Shown: positions 16,612-23,735 of the stretch, piece by piece
Layout of the letters: each line of letters opens with the position of its first letter
Position numbering within the stretch: position 1 is the stretch's first letter
NCBI RefSeq assembly: GCF_008180865.1
Contig: NZ_VTEX01000001.1
Location: 1,407,389 to 1,471,388, forward strand
Source: Rossellomorea aquimaris
GTDB taxonomy: Bacteria; Bacillota; Bacilli; Bacillales; Bacillaceae_B
DNA length: 64,000 nt
Reading direction: 5' to 3'
The notes under the pieces: generated by a model
Seen by the model: only the letters and a program-made list of their open reading frames with translations
Database searches by the model: none
What the model was told of the DNA's origin: nothing
Position numbers and translations under genes: made by a program

Positions 16612-16805
16612 TACATCAACCCCAATCCACTTGCTATATACTGACCAAATTCGTATATTCCAATTATCAAAGGTATGACCATAGCTATCAAAATCCCTAC
16701 CATTACCTCGCCACCAGTTTCAAGGCCGAATGCCATACCGACTAACAAGCCCATTACGGAAATAACAAGTAATCCGATTACGAAACACCCAATGACTACG
16801 ATCAT
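16611..16805 (-). CDS. Small phage membrane protein
   Basis: A 64-residue product almost wholly hydrophobic, with two membrane helices (VIGCFVIGLLVISVMGLL and VMVGILIAMVIPLIIGIY) separated by a Gly-rich loop. Its start overlaps the previous stop (ATGA) and its stop overlaps the next start (TAATG). Function unknown. Confidence 0.6.
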   Translation of the reverse strand: MIVVIGCFVIGLLVISVMGLLVGMAFGLETGGEVMVGILIAMVIPLIIGIYEFGQYIASGLGLM

Positions 16806-16933
16806 CCCTTCACCAACATTTCTTCATACATCTTTTCAATGGATTCATCTTTCATACTGTCAAAGTAGGAGCGATTGTATCCTGTGGCAGCGACTAACCA
16901 TTCAATGAGGTTGTTTCTTTCCTCTTTGGTCAT
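16802..16933 (-). CDS. BH0509-like small phage protein
   Basis: A 43-residue protein of the BH0509 type: KEERNNLIEWLVAATGYNRS, then a short acidic helix ending EKMYEEMLVKG. Such proteins are common in prophages of Bacillaceae and have no known function. It overlaps both neighbours (TAATG at its start, ATGA at its end), so its translation is coupled to the dUTPase. Confidence 0.7.
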   Translation of the reverse strand: MTKEERNNLIEWLVAATGYNRSYFDSMKDESIEKMYEEMLVKG

Positions 16934-17415
16934 TAATATCCCTCCGTCTGTCTAGCATGATTTTTTTCGTTCTTCTTCACGTACGCAATCTGTATATCCT
17001 CTTCACTGAATCCAAGTTGATCGCCAATCGCTAAGTAATACCGGAACATCCTCGCCCATTCACCGCATGAGTTTAATCCCGATTGAAAAAGGTCATTGAA
17101 TAACTCCCCAAGCGACTTGTGTTGTTTATCGAATCGTGAAGCTTTTACTTCTTTAACGAACCTATCCCATCCTCTTTCGATTGCTATTGATAAAAGGAAG
17201 TGGATGCCGTCACAAAATTCTTCTAAGACTACTTCTCTCTCATCCGATGATTTGTTACTCCAAAATTTAAAGAATCGGTTACTGTTCGCTAACTCACCCA
17301 ACTCCACCTTAAATGCGATTATTTTCAGTTCCAAGACATCATCTGGAATCTCGTGATCTTTCTTTATCCGGTCATCTAAACATCGTTGTATCTCATAATA
17401 TGGTAATAGGTTCAT
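16933..17415 (-). CDS. Dimeric dUTPase (all-alpha NTP pyrophosphatase)
   Basis: A 160-residue all-helical dUTP pyrophosphohydrolase. The motif pair LELKIIAFKVELGELAN (about 28-44) and EEFCDGIHFLLSIAIERG (about 66-83) carries the metal-binding E/E..E/D residues of the dimeric dUTPase family; KFWSNKSSD between them is also typical. It removes dUTP and keeps uracil out of phage DNA. Start behind AAGGAG with ATGA overlap. Confidence 0.85.
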   Translation of the reverse strand: MNLLPYYEIQRCLDDRIKKDHEIPDDVLELKIIAFKVELGELANSNRFFKFWSNKSSDEREVVLEEFCDGIHFLLSIAIERGWDRFVKEVKASRFDKQHKSLGELFNDLFQSGLNSCGEWARMFRYYLAIGDQLGFSEEDIQIAYVKKNEKNHARQTEGY

Positions 17416-17666
17416 GATCCACTTCTCCTTTTCAACCCGTATTCATTTATTTTGTTCTGCACCATGTATTGCTCTATCCCAAGTTCCACTGCTATAGATA
17501 GGAGAGAGTGCCCTCTCCCATATAGCAAGATTAAATCAGGTATCATATCATCCGACCATTGATTGATTTGAAGCTCTCTTGCCGCTGCGTATTTATCGTT
17601 TAAGTCGCAATCCTCATGCAAGGCAATTTGTAGTAGTTGACGTTTGGAAGCTATATCCCATTTCAT
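17412..17666 (-). CDS. Hypothetical phage protein with HTH-like C-terminus
   Basis: An 84-residue protein. The N-terminal helix (KRQLLQIALHEDCDLNDKYA) resembles a segment in other Firmicute phage proteins. The C-terminal half (DLILLYGRGHSLLSIAVELG followed by MVQNKINEYGLKRR) looks like a homeodomain-type HTH. It may bind DNA; role unknown. Coupled to the dUTPase by overlap. Confidence 0.6.
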   Translation of the reverse strand: MKWDIASKRQLLQIALHEDCDLNDKYAAARELQINQWSDDMIPDLILLYGRGHSLLSIAVELGIEQYMVQNKINEYGLKRRSGS

Positions 17667-17691
17667 GTGTTCACCTCATTACTTTAGTGCG

Positions 17692-18135
17692 TTAAAAGGG
17701 TAAATCATCCGAGTCAATGTCAATTGGCACATTGTCATTGGTGAATGGATCATCATTTAGTTTGTTGTTATTTTGACTGCTTGATTGATTTGTAGATTGA
17801 TTGTTTTCGTTCCACTTCTTGACCGTGATAAATTGCACTCTTTCAGCATTCACACTCCAAAAGTATTCTCGTCTACCGTCTTTATCTCTGCTGCTCGTTC
17901 TAATCGCACCCGGCACACCTGCCGTATCTCCTTTTTGAAGTGTATTCGCAACGTTTTCCGCTGCGTTACCTCCCCAAAACTCTACCGGGATAAAGTCAGC
18001 ATCTATTTCACCTTGCTTATTCTTAAATGACCTCGATACCGCTAAAGTAAATTTCACTACAGGCTTACCGTCTGGTGTATAAGTTAGTGATGGATCATTC
18101 GTTAATCGTCCTACCCAAGTTCCGTTGTTAATCAT
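17692..18135 (-). CDS. ssb: Single-stranded DNA-binding protein
   Basis: A 147-residue SSB. OB-fold residues 1-105 (GTWVGRLTNDPSLTYTPDGK, VKFTLAVSRSFKN, FIPVEFWGG), then a Asn/Ser/Gln-rich linker and the acidic tip DSDDLPF that recruits partners. It coats ssDNA in phage replication and recombination, alongside the ERF recombinase. AGGAGG site before the ATG lies within the end of the upstream small gene. Confidence 0.92.
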   Translation of the reverse strand: MINNGTWVGRLTNDPSLTYTPDGKPVVKFTLAVSRSFKNKQGEIDADFIPVEFWGGNAAENVANTLQKGDTAGVPGAIRTSSRDKDGRREYFWSVNAERVQFITVKKWNENNQSTNQSSSQNNNKLNDDPFTNDNVPIDIDSDDLPF

Positions 18136-18244
18136 AGTTAATTCCTCCTAAGAATATATGTTCCTCTTGTCCATTTTTAGATTTGACTGTAATGTTAACA
18201 TGTGACTTTCTATGCTTATTTTCTGATGAATACAAGATAGTCAT
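18128..18244 (-). CDS. 38-residue hypothetical phage protein
   Basis: A frame from an ATG at 18244 runs to a TAA inside the first codons of ssb. The product has a coherent beta-like middle (HRKSHVNITVKSKNGQEEHI). The ribosome binding site is weak (GGAAAT). It overlaps the upstream 39-codon gene by 29 bases in another frame. Without it there would be an unusual gap in this dense operon. Confidence 0.45.
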   Translation of the reverse strand: MTILYSSENKHRKSHVNITVKSKNGQEEHIFLGGINYD

Positions 18245-18335
18245 ATTTCCGGGGCTTACATTCGTATACGATCACCTTCTGTAAGGTGTCCCCATCTACT
18301 GTTTTAATGGTCTTTTGTTTCACCCAACGCTTCAC
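18216..18335 (-). CDS. 39-residue hypothetical phage protein
   Basis: A GTG-started frame with GGAGGGTG upstream. The product is basic with strand-like segments (RWVKQKTIKTVDG, VIVYECKPRKYDYLVFI). It begins three bases after the stop of the coiled-coil gene. Function unknown. Confidence 0.55.
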   Translation of the reverse strand: MKRWVKQKTIKTVDGDTLQKVIVYECKPRKYDYLVFIRK

Positions 18336-18338
18336 GTT

Positions 18339-18551
18339 TCACCCTCCATTCTTTTGAGTTCCACGTTTGCCGTTCTTGAAGTGCTGCTTCTCTTTCTTTT
18401 TCTTTTTGTTGATTACCCTGGTGAGTTCTTTAATTTTCCGATTCTTATTGCTTAACTGTTGTTTCAGATGCTTATTCTCTTCTGCTAACCGTTGATTGAT
18501 TTCCTCGTAATGTTCCGATGTTTCAACGAATACTCGCTCCACTTCATCCAT
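18339..18551 (-). CDS. Hypothetical phage coiled-coil protein
   Basis: A 70-residue, strongly charged protein. Residues 5-45 form a coiled coil (EHYEEINQRLAEENKHLKQQ), and the rest is Lys-rich. Start behind AAGGGGTG. Unknown function; composition hints at nucleic-acid or protein binding. Confidence 0.6.
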   Translation of the reverse strand: MDEVERVFVETSEHYEEINQRLAEENKHLKQQLSNKNRKIKELTRVINKKKKKEKQHFKNGKRGTQKNGG

Positions 18552-18562
18552 ATGAACACCCC

Positions 18563-18895
18563 TTATAGGTAATCTCCGTTTTCATCTAGGTTCTTCTCAA
18601 CCCATTCTTCAAACCACTTACGAACCGATTTCAAAGCATGTGCTTCTCTATGGCAGTTGATACAAATGGATACACCGTTTCGTTTTACTCCTTGGCCCAT
18701 CTGTGACTTATAGAAAACATGGTGCGGTATTTTCTCTAAATAGTATGATCCGCACCGTACACACTGGTAATTGTCACGTTCGCATATTTCTTTGATGGTC
18801 TTGGATGAGAACTTTCCTCTGTCCTTCTGTTTAGGTGTGCGTCTGTTGTGGTTTGTCTGTTGACTCTTTGAGTATGGATTATATTCACCTAGCAA
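18563..18895 (-). CDS. HNH endonuclease
   Basis: A 110-residue HNH nuclease. A CVRCGSYY zinc knuckle (about 45) is followed by KIPHHVFYKSQMGQG (HH motif) and VSICINCHREAHA (second CxxCH). The N-terminal 25 residues are basic. Such phage HNH proteins may act in packaging or as homing enzymes; the location inside the early operon makes either possible. TTG start at 18895 behind AAGGGGTG. Confidence 0.85.
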   Translation of the reverse strand: MLGEYNPYSKSQQTNHNRRTPKQKDRGKFSSKTIKEICERDNYQCVRCGSYYLEKIPHHVFYKSQMGQGVKRNGVSICINCHREAHALKSVRKWFEEWVEKNLDENGDYL

Positions 18896-18899
18896 ACTA

Positions 18900-19295
18900 T
18901 CACCCCTTAATTAATTCATCGAATATCTCATCTGCCTTCTTTGCAGCTTCCGTGTGTTCGATTGCTTCCACTTGACTCCACCACATGAAGAAGCATTCAT
19001 CCTTGTAATACCACTTCACTAATCTCTTTTCTATTGTTTTGAAGTAAGCCCCGTGTTCTTCCCATTTCTCGGTGAGGTGTTTATATTCGAGTGCTGCATT
19101 GTATTGTCTTTGCTTTAACTCGTTTCTCGCTCTGTTGTATTTCTCTTCTGACTTAATGAGCTTATCTAACTTATTAAGTCTATCTTCTCTAAATGGAGCG
19201 TCCAGGTTCTCAAGAAGATAATCCCTAAATTGAATTGTTTCTCCTGGTGTTAGTTCACTAGCTATATACTTACCTTGGAGTATTTTGGGATCCAT
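18900..19295 (-). CDS. Hypothetical phage protein
   Basis: A 131-residue helical protein rich in Lys, Glu, Tyr and Trp (NAALEYKHLTEKWEEHGAYF, KRLVKWYYKDECFFMWWSQV). It overlaps the coiled-coil gene upstream by 26 bases or less. Ribosome binding site AAGGTGG. No family recognised. Confidence 0.6.
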   Translation of the reverse strand: MDPKILQGKYIASELTPGETIQFRDYLLENLDAPFREDRLNKLDKLIKSEEKYNRARNELKQRQYNAALEYKHLTEKWEEHGAYFKTIEKRLVKWYYKDECFFMWWSQVEAIEHTEAAKKADEIFDELIKG

Positions 19296-19614
19296 CCACC
19301 TTCTCCTTCATATACAGAACCATCAAAGGCCGTAAATGTTCTAACTCTTTCCCCTGGCTTACCACTTCTTCCCTTGCCTGTCTTAACTCTTCTCGCTTAT
19401 TTTCGAGTTCAGCGTCAAGGTGAGTTAACTTCGATAGAGTGTTAAGGTAATTTCGTTCTTCTTTTTCCAATAACCATTTTCCCTTGTCAATCAACGCTTG
19501 TTTATCTTCGTTCTGTTCTTGTAAATCCTTGATAGCCATTTCCCTTACCTCTAATTCACGTTTTAACCGTTCGTTTTCTTTTTTGGTGTAAACTAACCTT
19601 TCAGCAACCTTCAT
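19270..19614 (-). CDS. Hypothetical phage coiled-coil protein
   Basis: About 114 residues, almost entirely one long coiled coil (KKENERLKRELEVREMAIKD, then LDAELENKREELRQAREEVV). The ATG at 19614 is favoured over a GTG at 19623, which would abut the Shine-Dalgarno sequence. Likely a structural or scaffolding partner; unknown. Confidence 0.6.
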   Translation of the reverse strand: MKVAERLVYTKKENERLKRELEVREMAIKDLQEQNEDKQALIDKGKWLLEKEERNYLNTLSKLTHLDAELENKREELRQAREEVVSQGKELEHLRPLMVLYMKEKVDGSQNTPR

Positions 19615-19619
19615 CCTCT

Positions 19620-19901
19620 TCACCCTCTCATTAATTCCTCAAACCAATCTTTATCCCCGCTATCCAGCGACAGGTTGATTAATACTTGTATATCTTCTGG
19701 GTATACTTTCGTTTCAAGTGGTTTCAGTAAGTCTACTAACACCGCATCCTCTTTCACTTCCTTGTAGTGATGCTTCACCCCGTCCTCGCCCTCTCTATAT
19801 ACCTTGACGATTCTGTAATAGCGTTCGTTTGTTGTATCTACGATGAAGGCGTATGCTTTGTACTTGAAGTATTGGATATATACATAGTCACCTTCTTGCA
19901 T
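19620..19901 (-). CDS. Phage protein with IDEAL-like C-terminus
   Basis: About 93 residues from an ATG at 19901, eight bases after AAGGGG. The N-terminal half is beta-like (GDYVYIQYFKYKAYAFIVD). The C-terminal INLSLDSGDKDWFEELMRG matches the IDEAL-domain pattern found in several Bacillus proteins (for example ComK-binding and YpiB-type proteins). The match is by eye; function unknown. Confidence 0.55.
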   Translation of the reverse strand: MQEGDYVYIQYFKYKAYAFIVDTTNERYYRIVKVYREGEDGVKHHYKEVKEDAVLVDLLKPLETKVYPEDIQVLINLSLDSGDKDWFEELMRG

Positions 19902-19922
19902 GTTAGACACCCCTTAACCTTT

Positions 19923-20156
19923 TTATTGAATTACTTCCAACCGTTTATCTTGAATACCCATACTGCATATTTTTCCGCCTTTTTTAGATTCCAAGAAAAC
20001 ACAAACGTAATCATTTCCCAACGGACGTTCTTCCCAGTAAGATACTCGCAATGTATTGCCCACTTTCAACCAATTATGTTTTACCAATGGAGCCTTTACG
20101 ATTTTCACTATGTCGCCAGATTTAATTTCAGTTCCATTTACATCAAATGCTTTCAC
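19923..20156 (-). CDS. Hypothetical phage protein, small beta-barrel-like
   Basis: About 77 residues. FDVNGTEIKSGDIVKIVKAP followed by a WLKVGNTLRV strand resembles SH3-like KOW-type phage proteins ('GDIVKIV'). A GTG at 20156 has good spacing to GAGAGG, while one at 20165 abuts it. Function unknown. Confidence 0.6.
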   Translation of the reverse strand: MKAFDVNGTEIKSGDIVKIVKAPLVKHNWLKVGNTLRVSYWEERPLGNDYVCVFLESKKGGKICSMGIQDKRLEVIQ

Positions 20157-20301
20157 ACTTCTCACCTCTCCGTTTCAGATAATCTGCCTTCATCTTCACA
20201 TGTTCATCCCATGACGGCTTCTGATTATACTTCTTCGCCAAATCACTGTTCGCTATCTTCTCGTACCATTCTTTTGTCATGATTTGCTTTTTATTTTCCA
20301 T
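20143..20301 (-). CDS. 52-residue hypothetical phage protein
   Basis: An ATG frame at 20301 whose product is basic and helical (TKEWYEKIANSDLAKKYNQK, then WDEHVKMKADYLKRRGEK). It overlaps the ends of both neighbours by a few bases, as other genes here do. The family is not recognised. Ribosome binding site GGAAG. Confidence 0.55.
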   Translation of the reverse strand: MENKKQIMTKEWYEKIANSDLAKKYNQKPSWDEHVKMKADYLKRRGEKCESI

Positions 20302-20533
20302 AGTGTTCTTCCACTTCCTTAATCAATGAATCTCTCATGCCTCGGATATCCGAAATGATTTTACCTTGTATTTCGTCCAATTTTTGGTCGGTTGATATAA
20401 GCTTTAATCCGTACTCTTCAATCAACTTACTCCGTATCATTTTCAATTGATTTTCTGAAGCTGGTTCATATTCTTCATCCATTCCATAGAGCAAGGCATC
20501 AAATGCTAAAAGTAAAATTAATTCATCCTTCAT
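20291..20533 (-). CDS. Hypothetical phage protein
   Basis: An 80-residue acidic helical protein (ELILLLAFDALLYGMDEEYE at the N-terminus). Residues 25-35 (ASENQLKMIRSKLIEEYG) form a helix also seen in phage proteins next to recombination genes. Start behind AAGGGGGAT and coupled by ATGA to the zinc-ribbon gene upstream. Confidence 0.6.
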   Translation of the reverse strand: MKDELILLLAFDALLYGMDEEYEPASENQLKMIRSKLIEEYGLKLISTDQKLDEIQGKIISDIRGMRDSLIKEVEEHYGK

Positions 20534-20679
20534 TGTGAATCCCCCTTTTTAAAGTTCCTTTGTAAGTCTTTACACCATTGGCATAGCCCGCTATATTTAC
20601 CTGTTTTTTCCGCTTTCTTGACAAGATGTTCTTCTATTTGACCGTCGCAACTAAAGCAATAGTAAGCTTCCTTGCTCAT
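20530..20679 (-). CDS. Small zinc-ribbon-like phage protein
   Basis: A 49-residue product with two CxxC pairs (CFSC near residue 8 and CQWC near 34) separated by a charged helix, so one zinc site is likely. Ribosome binding site GGAGGGG. It ends in an ATGA overlap with the next gene. Confidence 0.6.
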   Translation of the reverse strand: MSKEAYYCFSCDGQIEEHLVKKAEKTGKYSGLCQWCKDLQRNFKKGDSQ

Positions 20680-20720
20680 TTCTTCCCCTCCACCAAATGT
20701 TGTCTTACCGCCTGTACCGT

Positions 20721-20897
20721 TTACTGGTATTCAGCTTTATATTGCTCAACCTTTGTGAGTAATTCGTTTTGGATGTCTATGATGCGTTCGTGATGGAGAT
20801 TAACCTTACGTCCAAGGGCTTTGCTGATTCTTTCCTCTGTCGTGAATCGGTAGCTTTCTGGAATATCCTCGAAGTTCATGTTAATTTGCTTTGACAT
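20721..20897 (-). CDS. Hypothetical phage protein
   Basis: About 58 residues from an ATG at 20897, nine bases after GGAGGA. Charged and helical (EERISKALGRKVNLHHERII). It overlaps the 3' end of the homing endonuclease gene, suggesting the endonuclease gene was inserted just upstream. Confidence 0.55.
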   Translation of the reverse strand: MSKQINMNFEDIPESYRFTTEERISKALGRKVNLHHERIIDIQNELLTKVEQYKAEYQ

Positions 20898-21423
20898 GTT
20901 TCCAATTCCTCCCATTCCTAATGTTGGAAATGATATATGTTTTTATATTGAATATTTCTGATATTTCTTTGTTAGACTTACCTCTCGAAATGAGAATCTT
21001 AATTTCTTTTACTCGACTTTCTGTTAATTTCGAATTATGATGTTTTTCCCCTTTAGCACCCACGAATGTATTCAATCCCAATTTATGTGCGTGTCTTATA
21101 TTTTCGGATCTGGTTAACCATTCAAGATTATCAACAGAATTATTCATTTTGTTTCCGTCAATGTGGTTTACATCACCTTTATTTTCGGGGTTAGGGATAA
21201 AAGCATTCGCAACAAGTCTATGAACGGTCAGTGATTTTTGTTTTCCGTCTTTGTTCAACATTGTGAATTTATATCCATGATTTCCGATGTATAATTTTCT
21301 CAACTTACTTTTAATCCTTCTCCCATGGGTAGTTACTCTTTCCACACCCCTTATATCACCTGAACTACTAACCTCATAAAAACCTTCATATCCTCCGACG
21401 GGTTTCCAAACCAGATTTCTCAT
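20881..21423 (-). CDS. NUMOD4/HNH homing endonuclease
   Basis: A 180-residue free-standing homing nuclease. Residues 1-50 are a NUMOD4-type DNA-binding module (WKPVGGYEGFYEVSSSGDIR). The HNH core is at 68-105 (VHRLVANAFIPNPENKGDV, NHIDGNKMNNSVDNLEW). The C-terminal 125-175 is a resolvase-like HTH (KLTESRVKEIKILISRGKSN). Such genes spread between related phages by cutting alleles that lack them. It sits between two small genes without disrupting them. Confidence 0.9.
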   Translation of the reverse strand: MRNLVWKPVGGYEGFYEVSSSGDIRGVERVTTHGRRIKSKLRKLYIGNHGYKFTMLNKDGKQKSLTVHRLVANAFIPNPENKGDVNHIDGNKMNNSVDNLEWLTRSENIRHAHKLGLNTFVGAKGEKHHNSKLTESRVKEIKILISRGKSNKEISEIFNIKTYIISNIRNGRNWKHVKAN

Positions 21424-21905
21424 ACGATTTCCTCCCGTTTTCTGTAGTGGTGGTACATTCCTAACTTCCGAACGTTTCCTAATTGACTGGATAATGTTTT
21501 AGGTGTCCTCCCTAACGCTAGAGCAACCTTATTTAAGCCGTCTAAGTCGTGCCAGGTACAAAGGTATTGGATTTCCTCTACCGTCCATTCTTCGCCCTGT
21601 CTGTCGTGATATATAGGGTGGTAGTTCATACGACTTGCCTTGTCATGCGTTACACCCTCTTTTAACTCCAATTCCTCCATGATTCTATGCTGCCGTTTAA
21701 CGTGTAGGGCCATGACGATTATTTCTTCTTCCGGTCTGTTGAAGTGATCCACTAACTCATGTAAGGGTGTATCTTCGTATAGTCTGATAAACTCCCTCTC
21801 ATTCTCTATCGTCCACTCATGATTCAAGTCACCCAATGCAGTAGTCGTACTCTTTATTCGGCTTGTATCCGTACTCTTTCTCATAAGCCTGTTCAAACCT
21901 TTCAC
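21420..21905 (-). CDS. Phage protein with repeated SANT/HTH-like segments
   Basis: Up to 161 residues. Two related units, EWTIENEREFIRLYEDTPLH and EWTVEEIQYLCTWHDLDG, each start a Myb/SANT-like helix bundle, so it probably binds DNA. The start is unclear: the frame from a GTG at 21905 overlaps the previous gene by 77 bases; TTG codons near 21835-21825 would remove the overlap. Function unknown. Confidence 0.55.
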   Translation of the reverse strand: MKGLNRLMRKSTDTSRIKSTTTALGDLNHEWTIENEREFIRLYEDTPLHELVDHFNRPEEEIIVMALHVKRQHRIMEELELKEGVTHDKASRMNYHPIYHDRQGEEWTVEEIQYLCTWHDLDGLNKVALALGRTPKTLSSQLGNVRKLGMYHHYRKREEIV

Positions 21906-22038
21906 AGAATTTCTTGTATTCCTGTTCTTTTGCTTGTCTTACTGTCATAGACTGTTTACAGGAGCAAGGGATAATGTGCGTTACCCCTGCTTCATGTGTG
22001 TAGTAGCGACCTTGATTGGAACATTTAGGACAGGTCAT
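21829..22038 (-). CDS. Zinc-knuckle phage protein
   Basis: A 69-residue protein. An N-terminal zinc site (CPKCSNQG, then CSCKQ) resembles the DnaJ/helicase-loader zinc fingers. The rest is a charged helix. Possibly an accessory of the adjacent DnaC-like loader; no direct evidence. Confidence 0.6.
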   Translation of the reverse strand: MTCPKCSNQGRYYTHEAGVTHIIPCSCKQSMTVRQAKEQEYKKFCERFEQAYEKEYGYKPNKEYDYCIG

Positions 22039-22211
22039 AGTCTATATTCTGCCTTGGGCCAAAATTCAGAACATGAATGGAATGAGTTTGTATATCTACC
22101 TAACTTTTGGCTCGCATGACCACACGTTCCTGTATTGATTATTTTTCTAGTCCAATAAAGGCAATTTCTGCATTGTATTGCCGTTCCTTCTTTTGTCATG
22201 AAATGACCCAT
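22035..22211 (-). CDS. Small cysteine-rich phage protein
   Basis: About 58 residues from an ATG at 22211, seven bases after AGGAGG. Four cysteines (CRNC, CGH, SCSEF) suggest zinc binding of the zinc-ribbon kind. It lies between the helicase loader and another zinc-knuckle gene. Unknown function. Confidence 0.55.
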   Translation of the reverse strand: MGHFMTKEGTAIQCRNCLYWTRKIINTGTCGHASQKLGRYTNSFHSCSEFWPKAEYRL

Positions 22212-22222
22212 CTTCATTCCTC

Positions 22223-23026
22223 CTAGAAATCTTGTAACCTCATATCCTCGCCTTCAACTACTACTACCTTTGTACCTTTTCTCATACGCGAGATAATCCT
22301 TGAACCATTCTTTCCATACATAGCGATTAATTCCTTCGATGAGCAGTTTGTCGTGATGATCTTCGGCTTTCCGTTTCGATTGGAGAACATTTTGAATAGT
22401 ACCTCTCCCACAAACGATTCACCGTTTTCAGACTGTTTGATATACTCTGCTCCCAAATCATCGAATATGACCATATCTGCTTTACTGACTGCGTTGTATA
22501 ACTCTTCTGTGGATTCCCCTGTCTTAAATGTGTTCTTAATCTTATCCATTAGGCTGGGTACGTCTATGAAGATGCAGCTCTTTCCGTTTTCCATGAGCCT
22601 GTCCATAATGGCTTTTGATAAGTGGCTTTTCCCTATGCCGTATGTTCCTTTGAATAGGAGTGAGTTCCATTCATCCAACGTATCAAAGTTGTTAGCGTAC
22701 CAGACAGCCTTTTTAAGCGCTTCTTTCTGCGTAGGGTGTTTAGGTATGTAAGTCTTGAATGTAGCACCCTCTAGGTCATATGGGACGTTTGAGTAACGTA
22801 TATGAAGTCGTTCATGGTCTTTAGGTTTATTCTGCTCTACATAGTCTGTGTGTTCTTTCGATAGTTTCAGATTTTCACAGTTGATACACTCGCTTACTTC
22901 ACCTTTTGCCGTTTGTATGATCTGTACTGTTGCCTGGCAATGTTCACAGGTTCGTTCTCCGATTATCTGAAACTTAGAAGATGTTATCGTATGGAGTTGG
23001 TTCTTTATGCTTTCCAGTTTGACCAC
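22223..23026 (-). CDS. DnaC/DnaI-like helicase loader ATPase
   Basis: A 267-residue AAA+ protein that loads the replicative helicase at the phage origin. An N-terminal zinc finger (CEHC...CINC, about 26-48) precedes the ATPase core: Walker A GTYGIGKSHLSK (about 127), Walker B MVIFDDLGAEY (about 183), sensor-1 KIITTNCSSKE (about 221) and an arginine finger region RIISRMRKG. It overlaps the initiator gene by 53 bases. Start probably GTG. No helicase gene is visible, so the host helicase is presumably used. Confidence 0.9.
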   Translation of the reverse strand: MVKLESIKNQLHTITSSKFQIIGERTCEHCQATVQIIQTAKGEVSECINCENLKLSKEHTDYVEQNKPKDHERLHIRYSNVPYDLEGATFKTYIPKHPTQKEALKKAVWYANNFDTLDEWNSLLFKGTYGIGKSHLSKAIMDRLMENGKSCIFIDVPSLMDKIKNTFKTGESTEELYNAVSKADMVIFDDLGAEYIKQSENGESFVGEVLFKMFSNRNGKPKIITTNCSSKELIAMYGKNGSRIISRMRKGTKVVVVEGEDMRLQDF

Positions 23027-23648
23027 TTCCTTTAGGCTTGTGTTCGTTGTCTAAGGCTTGAACATCAGACAATGTTTTAGCACCTTTACCATGCCAATCC
23101 TTCAATATGGCTTTTGTATATCCCCAATTACGCTTATTACGTTCTAAGGAGATTTTCAATGCTTCAATGATAATGTCCTCATTTCCGTTAAAGTCATCAA
23201 CCCAAGCTGATATGTCTTGCATAAGGTGAGAAGATAACATTCCGAAATTCTGTTCATAAAATTGGAAGGCATTAGTAGTAGTAGTTATATTAAATGTATT
23301 ATTAAAAGATGTATTATTATCTATAACCTTTTCTTCCATAGGGGTATTAACGTTTTCTTCCATACCCCCTAGAACAATTCGTAAGTACCTATAGAGAATT
23401 TCTTTACTACCCTCTTTGTAAACAAGTTCTGATGTGATATATCCTTTTGAAATGAGTTGATTAATCCATGTTGATACTGATTTCTTACTGACTTTGTATA
23501 AATCCGAAAAGTAACCGTTACCCGCCCAGCAATAACCTCTTTCGTTACATAGGGCGGTGATCTCTCCGTAAAGTAGTTTAGCGTTTGGTGTTAGGTCTTT
23601 GTCATAACGCACATTTGCTGGTATAATTGCGTAGTAGCTTTTTTGCAT
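22974..23648 (-). CDS. DnaD-like replication initiation protein
   Basis: A 224-residue protein. Residues 1-95 contain a winged helix of the phage replisome-organizer type (LTPNAKLLYGEITALCNERG, VSKKSVSTWINQLISKGY). Residues 135-200 are a DnaB_2/DnaD domain (NFGMLSSHLMQDISAWVDDF, then NWGYTKAILKDW, a YxxxILxxW motif). It would bind the phage origin and recruit the loader. Origin repeats may lie inside the linker-coding part, but none were clear to me. Start behind GAGGTG. Confidence 0.85.
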   Translation of the reverse strand: MQKSYYAIIPANVRYDKDLTPNAKLLYGEITALCNERGYCWAGNGYFSDLYKVSKKSVSTWINQLISKGYITSELVYKEGSKEILYRYLRIVLGGMEENVNTPMEEKVIDNNTSFNNTFNITTTTNAFQFYEQNFGMLSSHLMQDISAWVDDFNGNEDIIIEALKISLERNKRNWGYTKAILKDWHGKGAKTLSDVQALDNEHKPKGSGQTGKHKEPTPYDNIF

Positions 23649-23735
23649 TTATTTCACCTCGTTGGTATAACTTGTCCGTAATCTGATATACTGATATTAA
23701 GTCGTTTTATTTGAGCCTTTATGACGTTGCAGCGT

